Shown here one piece after another: positions 1-11,107 of a DNA stretch of 64,000 nucleotides. This DNA is from Lojkania enalia (lineage: Eukaryota > Ascomycota > Dothideomycetes > Pleosporales). The notes beneath the pieces were generated by a model. The model had not been told where the DNA came from and did no database searches. It saw only the letters and a program-made list of their open reading frames with translations. Position 1 is the stretch's first letter; every line of letters begins with the position of its first letter. The stretch spans positions 112,073-176,072 of the forward strand of contig ML986650.1 in NCBI GenBank assembly GCA_010094045.1. Reading direction: 5' to 3'. The translations under genes were made by a program, and so were the position numbers.

Positions 1-2
1 GG

Positions 3-899
3 GAATGGAGTGCAGAAGGTGCTGTCGAGCGGGAAAAGTGTTTTGATCCAGTTGTACAATCCGTAAGCGAAGAGTTCGCGTCCCGCAAGAAGGTCTCGCC
101 TGAGCTTGATAGATCAGATGTCAAGGTATTGGTCCCCGGGGCTGGCCTTGGGCGGCTTGTATTTGACATTGTTCGCGCTGGGTTTTCCGTCGAAGGGAAT
201 GAAATCTCATATCACGAGCTCATGGCTAGCTCATTAGTGTTGAACCACACAAAGAAAGCTGGAGAGTTTAACATTGCACCCTTCGTACTCAACTGCTCGA
301 ATCACCTTAACCGGAACGATCAATTTCGAATCTACGAGATCCCAGATTTACACCCCGGTGCAGAACTTGAGAGTGCTCCAGAAAATTCACGCTTGCATGC
401 TTTTGAACGAATGAGCATGGCCGCTGGCGACTTCTGCGTCCTATACAGCCGAGAAGATTCTCGAGAGCAATTCGACGCCGTAGCTACCGTTTTCTTCATA
501 GACACAGCCCCAAACGTCATCCGATACATCGATGCTGTGAGGAACTGTCTGAAGCCGGGAGGAATATGGATTAATCTCGGACCATTACTCTGGCATCATG
601 CATCCCGTCGACAATGCTCCGGCGAAGAAACCGAGGGAGAAGCCAAAGAGCCCTCCCACAGACACCTAGACAAGGGAATCGCCGACCCAGGCTCCGTCGA
701 ACTCACAGACGAGGAAGTAATCGCACTCGTCTCGCACCTCGGATTTGCAATTGAGCAGCACACAACCGAAACCATCTCAACAGGCTACATATCCAATCCA
801 GCAAGCATGTTACAAAACGTCTACAAACCTTCATTCTGGATCGCTCGCAAGAAAGTCTGGTTCGTCAATCCCTCATCACATTCAATCTATCAGCGCTGA
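3..899 (+). CDS. N2227-family carnosine N-methyltransferase, 3' part
   Basis: The frame is open from base 3 to the TGA at 897-899, so the gene enters from upstream and only its C-terminal ~298 residues are visible. They begin with a WSAEG...ERE block, typical of the N2227 family just before its methyltransferase core. Next comes the SAM-binding glycine loop VPGAGLGRL, an acidic strand end (EGNEIS) and the late NCLKPGGIWINLGPLLWH block. The family (animal CARNMT1, yeast YNL092W) transfers methyl from S-adenosylmethionine to carnosine-like histidine dipeptides; the fungal substrate is less certain. No intron is needed in the visible part. The family call is strong; the substrate is inference. 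Confidence 0.9.
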   Translation, partial: EWSAEGAVEREKCFDPVVQSVSEEFASRKKVSPELDRSDVKVLVPGAGLGRLVFDIVRAGFSVEGNEISYHELMASSLVLNHTKKAGEFNIAPFVLNCSNHLNRNDQFRIYEIPDLHPGAELESAPENSRLHAFERMSMAAGDFCVLYSREDSREQFDAVATVFFIDTAPNVIRYIDAVRNCLKPGGIWINLGPLLWHHASRRQCSGEETEGEAKEPSHRHLDKGIADPGSVELTDEEVIALVSHLGFAIEQHTTETISTGYISNPASMLQNVYKPSFWIARKKVWFVNPSSHSIYQR

Positions 900-2737
900 T
901 GAATAACAAGAATTGACTCGCCCACACCTAATTACATCTACATATAGTCTAAACTTACAAAACAGAGTGCTAGATTTACCCATATATAGAGAATGGGCTA
1001 TCCAATCGTTATTAATGGCAGACTGTTGCGCCAAGCCTGTGCCACATGCAATGAGCACGGCCCCCATGCATGTGGCTTATGCAGCGTCTACGAACTTGCA
1101 TAGCCCTCATTGCTACGTACCCTCCACGGCACACTCTCTCCACATTTCGCAGGGTATAGAAATTATTGTATATCGTCCCCTATGCACGTGGATCTCCAAT
1201 GGTGACCAGGGCGCCGCTTTTCGGTCAGCGAGATGCATGCCTCCGCTGCACAGCTATCATACTACCTTCGTAGTTCTTAATCCCCGATGGTGTGGAGAAT
1301 GATGCAGTGCTGTTGCGTACCCCATTACCGTTTCTTTGGGTTCTCTCATGCTTGGAACCCGGTAGATCCTACCGTGCATCTTTTCCTATTGCATAGTTAA
1401 GACTAACAGCGGGGATCTAGAGATTTGCCTAGTAAAAGCCCGTCAGCAGGGCCTAGGTCTCCTTGGCCCCCCATTTAGAAATTATTAGCGGCCTTTATGT
1501 AATTCGGCTATGGATTTAGGTATATCGTCTTGATTATCAACACACATTTTGGCGTTGTAAGACATGGGGCCTTTTCTAGTAGGCTCTAACTCGCAGACGC
1601 TAAGATGTAGGCGCTCTTTCTACACGTTCGGTATTCTTTGGAGGCAAATGACACGGACCTTGCGTTGAGAATGAGGGTGGACATATCTTCGAAGCTACTA
1701 TAAATGCCCTATTCCGGAAATATGTAATCATCACGCAGTCTCCCCGTCACGCGATGTGTGCTCCACCCTCAATATCTAGGTTCTATTCTTTATTGGAATT
1801 GTTAGATGGCTTTTCTACTTTGTTTTCTTCACTTCGACTTCCCTTCGACCCAACTTTCTATGGAATATCATGGTGATTGAACATAGTGGACCAGCCGTCC
1901 AACAGCGTATCAGAACCAAACTCGTCTCCTACGCAAAGGTATTCCATCTTAATTGGGTATTGCCACATCATACCTACCCGGCATTAAGACATTAAACCAG
2001 ACCATCTAGATACAACACTCAAATATTAATCGAAGGTTGTGATTCACGGCTCCTTGCCTCTCTATCGCTGGAAGTTTGACTGTAGAACGAGCAATCCTAG
2101 CTTGCTATTGTAAGGGTATATATACTATTCTACACCCATGATCAGCGATATTGATCATTCGTACCTTTTGGTTGCAGTAGCGCAGTGGTGTAGAGCCGTG
2201 CTTCTGACAGCTATAGCATTTCTTATTCATAATATCAACCGCGGCCACACTTCCCACCAAACCGGCAAATAGTTGGCACAGCTGCCCGGCCCATTCGTAG
2301 ACGCGCGACCCTGCCTAGCACACTATGGGCAGACCTATCAACGTCACTACATTGCAAATCGCTTTCAAGCGTTTTAATTGATAGTTGTGTAGAAAGATAG
2401 TGCACGTAGTTTTGTCATATCTACATAGATCGCAAGACTCCTCGCTTGCTCTAGAAACTCCAATACGGCAAGCCATCCTAAATAGGAAACCTATGCTCCA
2501 ACACTAATACCAGGTATCATAAGTGGAAGTCACCTGACCCGTTCCCAAAGCCCCAAGAAAAAAAAGAAACTTGTGACATCTGTCAGATCCGTCATTTCTG
2601 GCTATTGCAATTTTACTCACAAGATCAAAGCAAGGTAGATCATCGACTCCGATGATTTGTATGCAGAAAGGATTGATCAGTGGTAAACACATCGGCCAAG
2701 TCTCTAGCCCCTTCGTACAATCCTCACGCTACTCTTG
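900..2737. other. Intergenic, no supported gene
   Basis: About 1.8 kb downstream of the methyltransferase. Stops are frequent in all frames and the few ORFs (such as 913-1302) have no coding character that I recognise. A minus-strand ORF at 2504-2692 could only be a downstream exon of the next gene, and I found no convincing splice to it. Confidence 0.5.
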
Positions 2738-3154
2738 TCAATTTCGTTGTACGCACGATGACAGCGTCTTGGCGGCCCAGCAATACTTACATATCGGGCA
2801 AGTATCGAAGCCCTCGTCTTCTAGCTCCTGTAGCATTTTGCCTAGGGCTTCCAATCTCCTTTCTCTCTCAGCTTGCCTAGCCTTCTTCGCCTCGTACTCG
2901 GCCTCCGAAGCATTTGACAACTGTCTCGCAATCGCTCCCAGGAGCCGCGATAGCAGACTAGGCTGCCTACTCTTCGACTGGCTTGTTTGAATTTCACGAG
3001 AGCACGAATATCCAGGCCCGCTATTGATGGAACAAATGACCAGCTCATCCTCGGACTCGTAGCTGGTAATCGCCTCTTGGAGGTCTGACCAGGACATATC
3101 TGAGAGCGGTTTTGAGAATGCAGTGTCAGCGCGAAGCTTCTGTCGACTAGCCAC
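2738..3154 (-). CDS. Hypothetical protein with coiled coil and terminal CPIC pair
   Basis: A 138-aa reading frame. The middle (about residues 75-115) is a charged, alanine/glutamate/arginine-rich coiled-coil-like helix, and it is followed by DTCPIC, half of a RING or zinc-ribbon site. Right after CPIC the minus strand reads GTAAGT (2785-2790), a strong donor. The printed C-terminus may therefore be read-through intron, with the rest of the zinc site lost or in an exon I could not place. The join to a downstream exon failed on phase or hit a stop for the acceptors I tried. It could be a truncated RING-like protein or a gene fragment. No function assigned. Confidence 0.4.
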   Translation of the reverse strand: MASRQKLRADTAFSKPLSDMSWSDLQEAITSYESEDELVICSINSGPGYSCSREIQTSQSKSRQPSLLSRLLGAIARQLSNASEAEYEAKKARQAERERRLEALGKMLQELEDEGFDTCPICKYCWAAKTLSSCVQRN

Positions 3155-4185
3155 GCTGAGATCCCGCGGCGTATTTTAAGATAGTTGTTGAAGGGTAAAG
3201 CGATACGTGTTCGGATGAACTCGGAATCAGATCCATGAAGGAACCAACTACTGAGTGGAACACCATTCGTTAAATATTCATGATGATGAAAGTACCGACG
3301 CGGCTATACCAGAGCTCTGTCTCTTGGAAGCGCTAGCTCATGCCTCGTGGCGATGCTGTTGGCGAGACCTCAATTTCTGTGAGCCGGTTGGACAGTGGTC
3401 ATGAAGGACGATGCAATAACCTGTTGGGGGGGTTCGTGGTGGGTCGACGTTTGGTGTTTTGCAATGTCCAATTCACGTGTCACCGAGGCCCATATAACCC
3501 CCAATAGAAACCCATGTATCCCTTTATTAATCACAACCAAATACTTCTATCATGCGTGTCGTGAGTTAGACAGGTGATTTGACGGCGCCTACCTTCGACT
3601 TTCCATCAGCCATAGTTCGGATCGTTGGGAGGCCAAGCCTTCGTCACATATTGCGTGACGGCTGTGACGACAGGATCAACAGGTTAGTATCAACGATACT
3701 ATCAGCATCCAGTCCTTTGCGATTAATGGGTCAGTGGGTGATCTGGCACTACTAACATCCCCTTTCGTTCGGGTCGTCAACAAGTCGGTCACGAAAGCTC
3801 TTCAAACTGTGTGAGCATGAAGTGTTGGGACGTCTGTTTCGCATCGCTTTCCTATTTAACCTGCACTAGGTAGGGGTATCTTAGTCCGAGGTGTCACCCC
3901 GAAAGGAGATAGCGGGTACAACTGACAGAAACCTTAACACGAAGTCGTACACTTAGCAATTATAAGGGCTTCAAATGCAAAGTCACGCCTTACCTCGAAT
4001 AAGGAATAGCAGCAAAAAATCATACCCGAGGTTCTAGTACAAGTCCGAGTTGAGACTCTCAGGATCTTTGTCCTTTGCAACATTCAGCAATCGGCGGGCG
4101 ACACGTGTGTTCGCATCACTGAATTTCTTCAAAAGGAGGAATGAGCTCGCAATATGTTCCCTTACGCATTCTGTATTTCATTCAG
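3155..4185. other. Intergenic, no supported gene
   Basis: About 1 kb between two minus-strand genes. The only ORF over 60 codons (3395-3577) has no recognisable features. Confidence 0.5.
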
Positions 4186-5094
4186 TTATCTGAAGTCATG
4201 TGAAGCCGAGCGGCGTATTCGTGTCGGGTGCCTACCGTCCATATCAAACGTATTCCATAGTTCCGCTACACTACCAATAACCACAAAGCATAGGGTCATG
4301 ACCTGACCTGTAGTCCACTCGTCCTCTGATTCGGACAGAAATTGCTTCTGCTTATTGTAGAAAGGGAAGGAAATGTAAAACCCGATAGTAATGGCGAGAA
4401 ATGGAAGGCATTGCAGCAGGAATATGTAACGCGACTTCCAAGTCCGAACTGGTGGCAGGAAGTCTATAACGCGAAAGTTAGAGGAAGCCTCCCTATTGAA
4501 GACAGCAACAAAGGCGGACATTAGGACAATCAGCACGAATGCCGCCCACATGGCTCTTATCTGAAGAGCGGAAGGACCATGTGCCGAACATTCCGGGCTT
4601 ATCCGTTGTACTTGAGCTTGAAATTCCTTCATGTTGAGAAAGCATATAATATGCCAGCCGACTAGCGCTGGCAATTGGAAGAACTTCTTGGTGAACCAAC
4701 CAGGGATAACGATCGCCCCGAGGGAGGTCGACCAGCTGCTGACTCCAGCCATATTAAGCGCAAATTGCATATGGAACCAGTCCGAATGTTTTCTTTTCGA
4801 CCACGCGATTGCCAGTAAAATAATAGCAGTTGTGAGCTGCAAGGCATTCAGTTGATAGACCGCTGCGCTGATCCTGCGCAATGCTTCCAGATTAATACGG
4901 GTTCGTAGCACTGTCCAGATGGCTGATAGAATGACGGCTACGCCCAAAGGTATCATGAGTGCGAGTCGAATCTAGTTTAGATTATGTTGTCAATACTGAG
5001 TAGATAACCTTTCCGTAAGGCTACTTACACCAAAACCAGTTGAGTCTGGATCAGCAGGGAGAAGACAGCTTTGGGGAAGTATGTGTGAATGCAT
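4186..5094 (-). CDS. Multi-pass membrane protein of unknown function, DPDxTG type
   Basis: Two exons, 5094-5029 and 4971-4186, joined in phase 0 across a 57-nt intron (GTAAGT...CTAG). They give about 283 aa. The spliced N-terminus reads LPADPDSTGFGIRLAL. This DPD-x-TG-x-G-(V/I)-R-x-(A/S) pattern is common at the start of a fungal family of uncharacterised membrane proteins. About six hydrophobic segments follow, with an S-W/S-T-S-L-G stretch and WTTGQV near the last helix. The short C-tail is basic and serine-rich (RRSASHDFR). I choose the upstream ATG because the internal methionine at 4956 would drop the conserved motif. Role unknown. Confidence 0.75.
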
Positions 5095-5863
5095 GTCCCT
5101 TGGCAATCAGTATCGATTCCGAACGACAAAATCACGATGAAACAACTAATTCCGGTCTATAGGCTTTATTGGAGGATTTGCGCGAGGAATCAAAAATGAA
5201 GAGAGCATATTATAGGCATTGAAGGGATCACTGACTCAAAAATACGAAACTCGTCTAATACGAAAGAGTAGCATTGTAATTAGGCCCGAGCGTATTACTG
5301 TCGTATCTATACTAAATATTTTTCTACCAATCAAAAAGACAATTGATGATGGTCGAACCCCTCAAGTAAGGGGTAAGAGTCCGGGCTGATAGTGGTTTAG
5401 CGAGTTGAAAGAGTTTGAGTGGCAACACTTCGAAGTAGGGAACAACATAAGCCCCGATGGGAGCTGAATTCAGACAAGTGTTGTCACACTTAGCAGCTGA
5501 AGTGAGCCGTTAAGGAAATCGAGCCTGCACCGACAGAACCGGATATCCAAGCAACTAATTCCCAATATGAGATATACGAAAAGACTTCGAAACGGAGAGT
5601 AAGACTCCGACCATAGGAATGGCGCCCGTGGGCTAGACAACACGGATTTTCGCCCTCATTCTCATTTTCCACGCTCTTCAAATAAGACAGCATTTGCCTT
5701 GTATTGTTGCCTAACCACAGTTCGCGGCCATAAACCGGGACCCGCGTCGGCCTTCCAAACCATCGAACCATATTCAAATTTAGCGAAAGCACAAGTTTTT
5801 GAATGAGAAAAAAGCTTGGGGTTGAATTAGACAAGAAGGGACAGCGAGAGGGGCAAGCGAGAC
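5095..5863. other. Intergenic flank of the copia relic
   Basis: AT-rich DNA between the membrane-protein start and the left LTR. A 162-codon minus-strand ORF (5490-5978) runs into the LTR and resembles no family; I treat it as chance. Confidence 0.4.
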
Positions 5864-5996
5864 TGTGATGTTTTTGTGTAGCAGGATACCAATTAGGGAT
5901 TAGCCTCGATATATCGGAACAGGAGATTAGGCAGCATATAACTCCTTGGTCCTCAACAGAACGCAGTTTCGTCCTCATCCATCCTAAAACCTTACA
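5864..5996 (+). repeat. Left LTR of the copia relic
   Basis: Shares TAGCAGGATACC, GACTAGCCTCGATAT-like and ATATA-x-CTCCTTGGTCCTCAA blocks, plus the terminal CCTTACA, with 7898-8035. Many differences are transitions. The 5' end is placed by alignment and may be off by about 10 nt. Confidence 0.75.
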
Positions 5997-6170
5997 ATTA
6001 TAAGCCTAGAAGCACTCAAACAATTTTAGTGTTCAGTTTATTGTTATTTTGATCCATTACGAGATCGATACCCACGCTGTTTTCGTCGCAGACGATAGTA
6101 GCAGTCAAGCAGCATCTAATATCGATACAAGCCAGCGTCAGGTACAGCTTAATCGATTGATATCACAGAT

Positions 6171-7102
6171 ATGGATTCCTTTGAGCAGGATCTATCGATT
6201 GCTAAGACCGCCATGATCCTTAGCAAGCCATCAGATTGGCAGCAATGGATCTCTATAAGAAAATTCATAGCAAGCCGGCACAATATTTGGTAGTATATTG
6301 ATCCTGATCAGTTAGTAGAGGATATTAAGGAGCTGGAAGATGAGAAGCCAGAGGAATTGCCACTTAATCGATTCCGAGCATCAGCATCAGATAAGGATAC
6401 TATTGAGATACCTGATCTGAACGATGAAGAATTCGAAAGATATCAAGCGTGGAAACAGGATTATGATGACAGAGAAGCAGAATATCATCAGAGAGGAATG
6501 GCTTATAAAGAGTTTAATACCGATATCATTTGTACAATTAGAAATTGATACTTAGATTTATTTATGGATTACGATAGCCCCTACGATCGTCTATGAGCGC
6601 TCAAGGAGTATCTCTGTCCAACAGAAGGAGAGCGCAATAGTGAGCTACGAGCTCGATACCAATCGATCCTCGGCCGACCGAGGACGAACTTGGATAGTTG
6701 GTTTGAAGATTGGCTATCAATCGTACGATTCCTAAAAGAAGCCAAGATGCCGGAAGCTGAAGGCAATCGTATGCAGGAGGACTTTATCCTATGGATTCGT
6801 CAATTGGATGAGACCTGGTCAGCAAATCAGCTTCAGGGATTGATAAATAAGGAATGGCAAGGCGAAGACTATACACCGATCAATGATTTGATTACCGGAT
6901 TCATAACATACTATCGAAGGATAAAGCAGAGAGGATCAACGATTAGATCACCTGCGACAGGAACTGATGCAGGAGGCGCTTCATCCAGCAACCCATCAGA
7001 TCAAGATAAGCTACCAAGTAGGCGATACACATGCCTATGTAGACGCAACCATCGATTCATTAACTACTATTACGTAAATCAGGGCAGAAGGCCAACGAAT
7101 TA
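6171..7102 (+). pseudogene. Copia gag pseudogene
   Basis: Starts at ATG 6171 (MDSFEQDLSIAKT). A stop follows within about 40 codons and two more near 6547 and 6594. The longest open piece (6690-7103) carries the gag core (SWFEDWLSIVRFLKEA) and a decayed zinc knuckle: CLCRRNHRFINYYY keeps the first cysteines and the histidine but has tyrosine at the last cysteine position. It cannot make a full protein. Confidence 0.75.
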
Positions 7103-7324
7103 GCAGCCGAATCAAGATATACAGAAGAAGTTCGATGATCTGCGATCTAAACCAGGGAGCAATAAGATAGCTCAGGCCTTGCGCAGAGCTGACACCAAAA
7201 TAGCTGTTGGAGCGGCGAGAGTCTTGGAAAATCAGTCAGATCAATAATCATGATAAGAGGACGAGGCTGATCAATATCGACGACATGAAGCAAAATAGAG
7301 AATTTACAGTGTGCGAACGCTATA

Positions 7325-7731
7325 TTGCAGGTAGCTACTACAAGTGAGATAGAATCTCGGCCGCCTATATTAATCGATGGATGGATTCTTGATTCTGGAT
7401 CAATTATACATATGAACAAATCAACTACGGAAGCAGAGCTATTGGTCTATCAACTGCAGGCACCAAGATGGAATGGTGTAACCGAGTATTCGACTGAGAC
7501 GATATAATTTAGATATCGTGTCAACTCTATACTGTGACAACTAGCAGAGAGTTTATATCGTCAATTGATATAAGGATAAAGTCAACACCAAGCTACGCCA
7601 TGCTGATATCTATCAGATGTGGATTAGGCGAGAGGTTGATTAAGGAAGATTACAAATCAAATAGAAGCCTACATATCACCTGCCCGCTGACGAACTGACT
7701 AAATCTCTTGGACGATAGAAACATGATCCAT
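7325..7731 (+). pseudogene. Copia protease joined to RNase H remnant
   Basis: The protease active-site block ILDSGSIIHM is followed almost directly by KSTTEAELL, the RNase H motif that normally lies far downstream. Further remnants of the RNase H C-terminus follow, with stop codons between them. An internal deletion of the integrase and reverse-transcriptase region is the simplest reading. Confidence 0.7.
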
Positions 7732-7897
7732 TTATTAAATAGCTAGGACTGGTAGATATATCATCAAAGCTATAGGCCACTGGCCAGCCTTTATTCGCTT
7801 ACTTCGATCATGGATTTCCTATTGAGGTAAGGAACGTATTGCCACTCGTTATTTAGTTCAGCTTCGTTAGCCACCATTGGGGAGAAAGGGTGGGGGG

Positions 7898-8035
7898 TCG
7901 CAAGGTTCTGTATAGCAGGATACCGATCGAGGACTAGCCTCGATATGGCGGAACGGGAGGTCAGGCAGTATATAGCTCCTTGGTCCTCAAATAGATAGCA
8001 CTCAACGCAGTTCTCATCTGTCCTAATACCTTACA
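7898..8035 (+). repeat. Right LTR of the copia relic
   Basis: Partner of 5864-5996. It is immediately preceded by a G-rich purine tract and ends at CCTTACA. The ORF of the lactone oxidase ends about 220 nt further on. Confidence 0.75.
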
Positions 8036-8253
8036 GATAAATATGCTATTCTAAGACGCCCTTGCCACGTAAGATGGATGCAAGCATGCTGCATAGGGAA
8101 GATGTGATCATAAGAGATGAATAAAGGATAAGACGATCCAGCGTCTCTCATAAGATCGTAACGTATCGTCTCAAACTCTACAATGCATTTCGTTCCCCAA
8201 CGCAGAATAAATATTCTTTTCAAGAAGTCTTTCCAGTAGCCTCCATGAATCGT

Positions 8254-10032
8254 TTACATTTTATCAAACACACTTGTCCCCGTCATCCCCGCTTCATGAG
8301 CCTCTCTGATTCTCTGCTCAACGCCCTCATTCTCCTCATCATCTCTCATACTCTCGAGAAAAAGACTTGCTTCTGCCTCAGCGCCGGCCATAAGATCAAA
8401 GCTCTCCTCACTTTCACTTCCATTAGTCTTAATAAAAACATCCATTCCGCCATCCCACCACCTAGCTTGCTCGCCTACCCAGTCGCTGCCGCCCGTCCTA
8501 CGCCCGTGCCTCACGATTTCCTTCTCCTCCAGCGGAAGGACGGGGAATTCATTTCTGGGTGGCAAAATGGTTCGTCGGTGCCAAGCACCGATGAACATGC
8601 CATCGGGATCCACCTCACTGCGAACACGGAGATAATCGTCCAAATCAGTCTTATAAACTGATGATAAGTAGGAGTAGTCAACAGACTGGAAGTTCTTGGC
8701 CCAATGAGGCCGTCCTCCCATTTCCCTCATAAGGTGCTCGAAAGCTTGATAGTAGCGTTCGCGACAGGGAGGGTCAAGGCCGTATGGGCGATAGAGCGTG
8801 GCGTTGAGATATAGCGTCGGCGTATCGTGGTATGAGGTATCTAGATACGGACGCGGCTCTCGGTTCACTGTATTAGCGACACGGACTTCAATCGGTGAAT
8901 GCACGTAAACTCCTTTCGGGCTAAAAGGAATACCCGATCCTTGTTCGTCATGGTGAATCCATTTTGTTATGCGCGTGAGGGCCTCGGGGCCCTTAGAGAG
9001 TGGGATGCTCCACTCGTTCACAAATTGCGAGTATAGGCAATTCATAAGGAGTTCAGTGCGCTGCTCCCCAACAGCTGAGATGGTGTAGCCATTTCTGAAA
9101 CCATATTGCATTCCGAATACAAACCATTCGACCCAGGGCAGGAATCGAGGAATGTAATGCGAGATCCAAAGAAGGATATGATAGGTGTGGTATCCCACAC
9201 TTCCACCATACCAGTTGAACTGCGGCTTCCTAGGAGGCTTCGTGGTTTTGCGGGCACGCCAGACGATGGCGCGACGCATGTAGGGAAGCCACCAGACACG
9301 TACGAATTCATCAGAAGTCCAGAGCTCCTTTCCCCACTCTCTAAACACATCTTCTATCGGCAAAATCGTCTGGACCCATTCCAGATCGCAATGCTCTACC
9401 ATTTGGTATTCAATCTCTACAACGATACCCAATGCGCCGAGAGAAACCAGTGCTGCGCGGAAGAGATCGGGTGACTGCGAGGGCGAACATTTCACTACTT
9501 GTCCATTTGCGAGAACGATTCGGAGACTCATGACGTGGTCAGACAGGAGTCCGTATGACATAGAGCTACCGTGAGTCGCTGTGGCGATTGCGCCCGCGAG
9601 AGACTGTACATCGATAGAGCCGAGAGAAGCCATGGTGAGCCCGTGTTCCTTCGCCTTTAGATTGAGGTCATGCATCCGAATGCCGGCCTGAACCGTCATG
9701 ACCCTCTGCTCTTTATCCACCTTCAAAACCTGGTTGTATTCGTCCAGATTGACCATCCATGCTGACGTGCAGGTGAGATCGGAGGGAGAATGCCCACAGC
9801 CAACCGTGACAACACGGCGGCGCATCCGCCTTGCGAGGGTAACTATCTTCTGTATCTCCTGGAGGCTTTGGGGGCGAATGTACAACTCGGGCCGTGAGTG
9901 GAAGGTTCGCGCCCATGTGTGGTGGATGTGGTTCTGAGAAGCCCGGAAAGGAACGTCTGGGTCAAGCTTCTCGAGCTCTATGGCGAAGCGCGCGGGCATG
10001 TCGAGCGGAGAGGAGTGCATATGGGCCATCAT
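8254..10032 (-). CDS. ALO1: D-arabinono-1,4-lactone oxidase
   Basis: A 592-aa uninterrupted frame. Residues ~40-215 are a VAO-type FAD-binding domain. VGCGHSPSDL holds the histidine that carries covalent FAD in this family, and an SLGSIDVQSLAGAIATATHG segment lies in the FAD pocket. The C-terminal ALO domain ends with the GGRPHWAK motif and a DPDGMF block. The enzyme oxidises D-arabinono-1,4-lactone to D-erythroascorbate with O2, giving H2O2; in yeast it sits at the mitochondrial outer membrane. The length fits fungal orthologues. The second methionine (MAHMHSS) is an equally possible start. A C-terminal acidic tail of about 60 residues looks lineage-specific. Confidence 0.93.
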   Translation of the reverse strand: MMAHMHSSPLDMPARFAIELEKLDPDVPFRASQNHIHHTWARTFHSRPELYIRPQSLQEIQKIVTLARRMRRRVVTVGCGHSPSDLTCTSAWMVNLDEYNQVLKVDKEQRVMTVQAGIRMHDLNLKAKEHGLTMASLGSIDVQSLAGAIATATHGSSMSYGLLSDHVMSLRIVLANGQVVKCSPSQSPDLFRAALVSLGALGIVVEIEYQMVEHCDLEWVQTILPIEDVFREWGKELWTSDEFVRVWWLPYMRRAIVWRARKTTKPPRKPQFNWYGGSVGYHTYHILLWISHYIPRFLPWVEWFVFGMQYGFRNGYTISAVGEQRTELLMNCLYSQFVNEWSIPLSKGPEALTRITKWIHHDEQGSGIPFSPKGVYVHSPIEVRVANTVNREPRPYLDTSYHDTPTLYLNATLYRPYGLDPPCRERYYQAFEHLMREMGGRPHWAKNFQSVDYSYLSSVYKTDLDDYLRVRSEVDPDGMFIGAWHRRTILPPRNEFPVLPLEEKEIVRHGRRTGGSDWVGEQARWWDGGMDVFIKTNGSESEESFDLMAGAEAEASLFLESMRDDEENEGVEQRIREAHEAGMTGTSVFDKM

Positions 10033-10734
10033 CTATAGTCCTATTATATTCGTCGTGATAGACTCGAGAGAATGCGCGACGGCGAGCAGACGACGTCAAT
10101 AACGCTAATGGCCCCGCGGATGGGCGCTCAGCGCGTTGCTGAAACGAGTGCCTTAAGGCCTCAGATAACGCGGACACAATGCGGACACAGCCAATACACG
10201 GGCTGAGTGAAGAAAGAAAGGTATCTCGCCATGGTGCGGGCGATGCTCCTCGCTTGGAAGGAAGAGCGGAGGGGTTTAGGCGGTGAATTTGATGCTATGC
10301 CACTGCCTGCTCGAAAGCGGCCTAGCGCGCAGGGCTGGGCCGAGGCGCAATTCGTTCCTGCGGCTCCACTATTGCGCGTCCCTTCTCAAGCAATTCATGT
10401 TGTTTAGGAAATGTTACCAGCAGAATTGCCAAGCCTATCAAAATCTATAGCAACACAACCTCTGTTCTATGATGCGCCGCTTACTGCACCACAACTAAAC
10501 CCCCAGAAGACTGGCGCCGCAGATCCCGTTTGTCAATAACGAACAAGATTAGGCCAGCTGGAACGCTTGTTATGGCACTTGAAGCTGCCCCGCTACAAGT
10601 TGAAACTCATCACCTCTCGAGCCTTGATTCAATTATCAGGAACAAAAAGGCCGACCTTCTTGCTGCTAAAGCATGAAGGCTTATATAGGTGATAATTTCG
10701 GCTGACATCAATAAACGTAGATTTCGTTAGTAAA
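10033..10734. other. Upstream region of ALO1, no other gene
   Basis: Presumed promoter side of the minus-strand lactone oxidase gene. A 66-codon plus-strand ORF (10207-10407) has no supporting feature. Confidence 0.4.
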
Positions 10735-10962
10735 TTAATGCGAGCCAAGATTTTGCTTTTTGATCCCAACAAATATCACGACTGAGTCTCCCGATCTCAC
10801 GCTTACCGGGCCGAGACTGATACCACTGTTTGGTTTTGTATATATACACTTCCCTGGCATAGCCTCACATATGTCTCTGGCTTCCTTACGTAGATCATCA
10901 TTACGACTCGCGGGACTAAAGCTAGGAGCTTTCAGCGTCTTGCCCAAGTCCTCCAAAAACAT
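10735..10962 (-). CDS. Uncertain small ORF, possible remnant
   Basis: A 75-aa frame ending NSGISLGPVSVRSGDSVVIFVG. The stretch GP...SGDSVVIF is loosely like the end of fungal heterokaryon-incompatibility (HET) proteins, where a glycine/aspartate turn precedes a hydrophobic strand, but no conserved HET block is present. It could be a decayed tail of such a gene or chance. Confidence 0.2.
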   Translation of the reverse strand: MFLEDLGKTLKAPSFSPASRNDDLRKEARDICEAMPGKCIYTKPNSGISLGPVSVRSGDSVVIFVGIKKQNLGSH

Positions 10963-11107
10963 TTGTATGCAGCTTGGGTGGTATGTGTCGCTCTACGAGT
11001 CCTATACTCTTCCAGGTGATCGGAATCTAGGGAGTTTCTTCTCAAATGTCCATGTCCTTGATTAATGTATCTTGAAACTTTCCCTTTTTAAGTAAGCCTC
11101 GGCAACC

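Larger units (their letters stand above)
5864..8035 (+). mobile_element. Ty1/copia retrotransposon relic with internal deletion
   Basis: Two related terminal repeats (about 5864-5996 and 7898-8035) bracket degraded copia coding DNA on the plus strand. A purine tract (GAGAAAGGGTGGGGGG) sits just before the right repeat, as a polypurine tract should. The interior runs gag, a degenerate zinc knuckle, protease (WILDSGSIIHM), then RNase H remnants (STTEAELL at about 7420; RHADIYQMWIRREV at about 7590-7640; HLPADELTKSLGR at about 7680-7720). Integrase and reverse transcriptase are missing. Stops interrupt every domain. No target-site duplication could be matched, so the exact ends are approximate. 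Confidence 0.85.

Noticed and set aside
5490..5978. 162-aa minus ORF
   Set aside because: It runs through the copia LTR and shows no protein features.
10735..10962. HET-domain gene end
   Set aside because: Only a loose resemblance in ~20 residues. No conserved HET block lies upstream.
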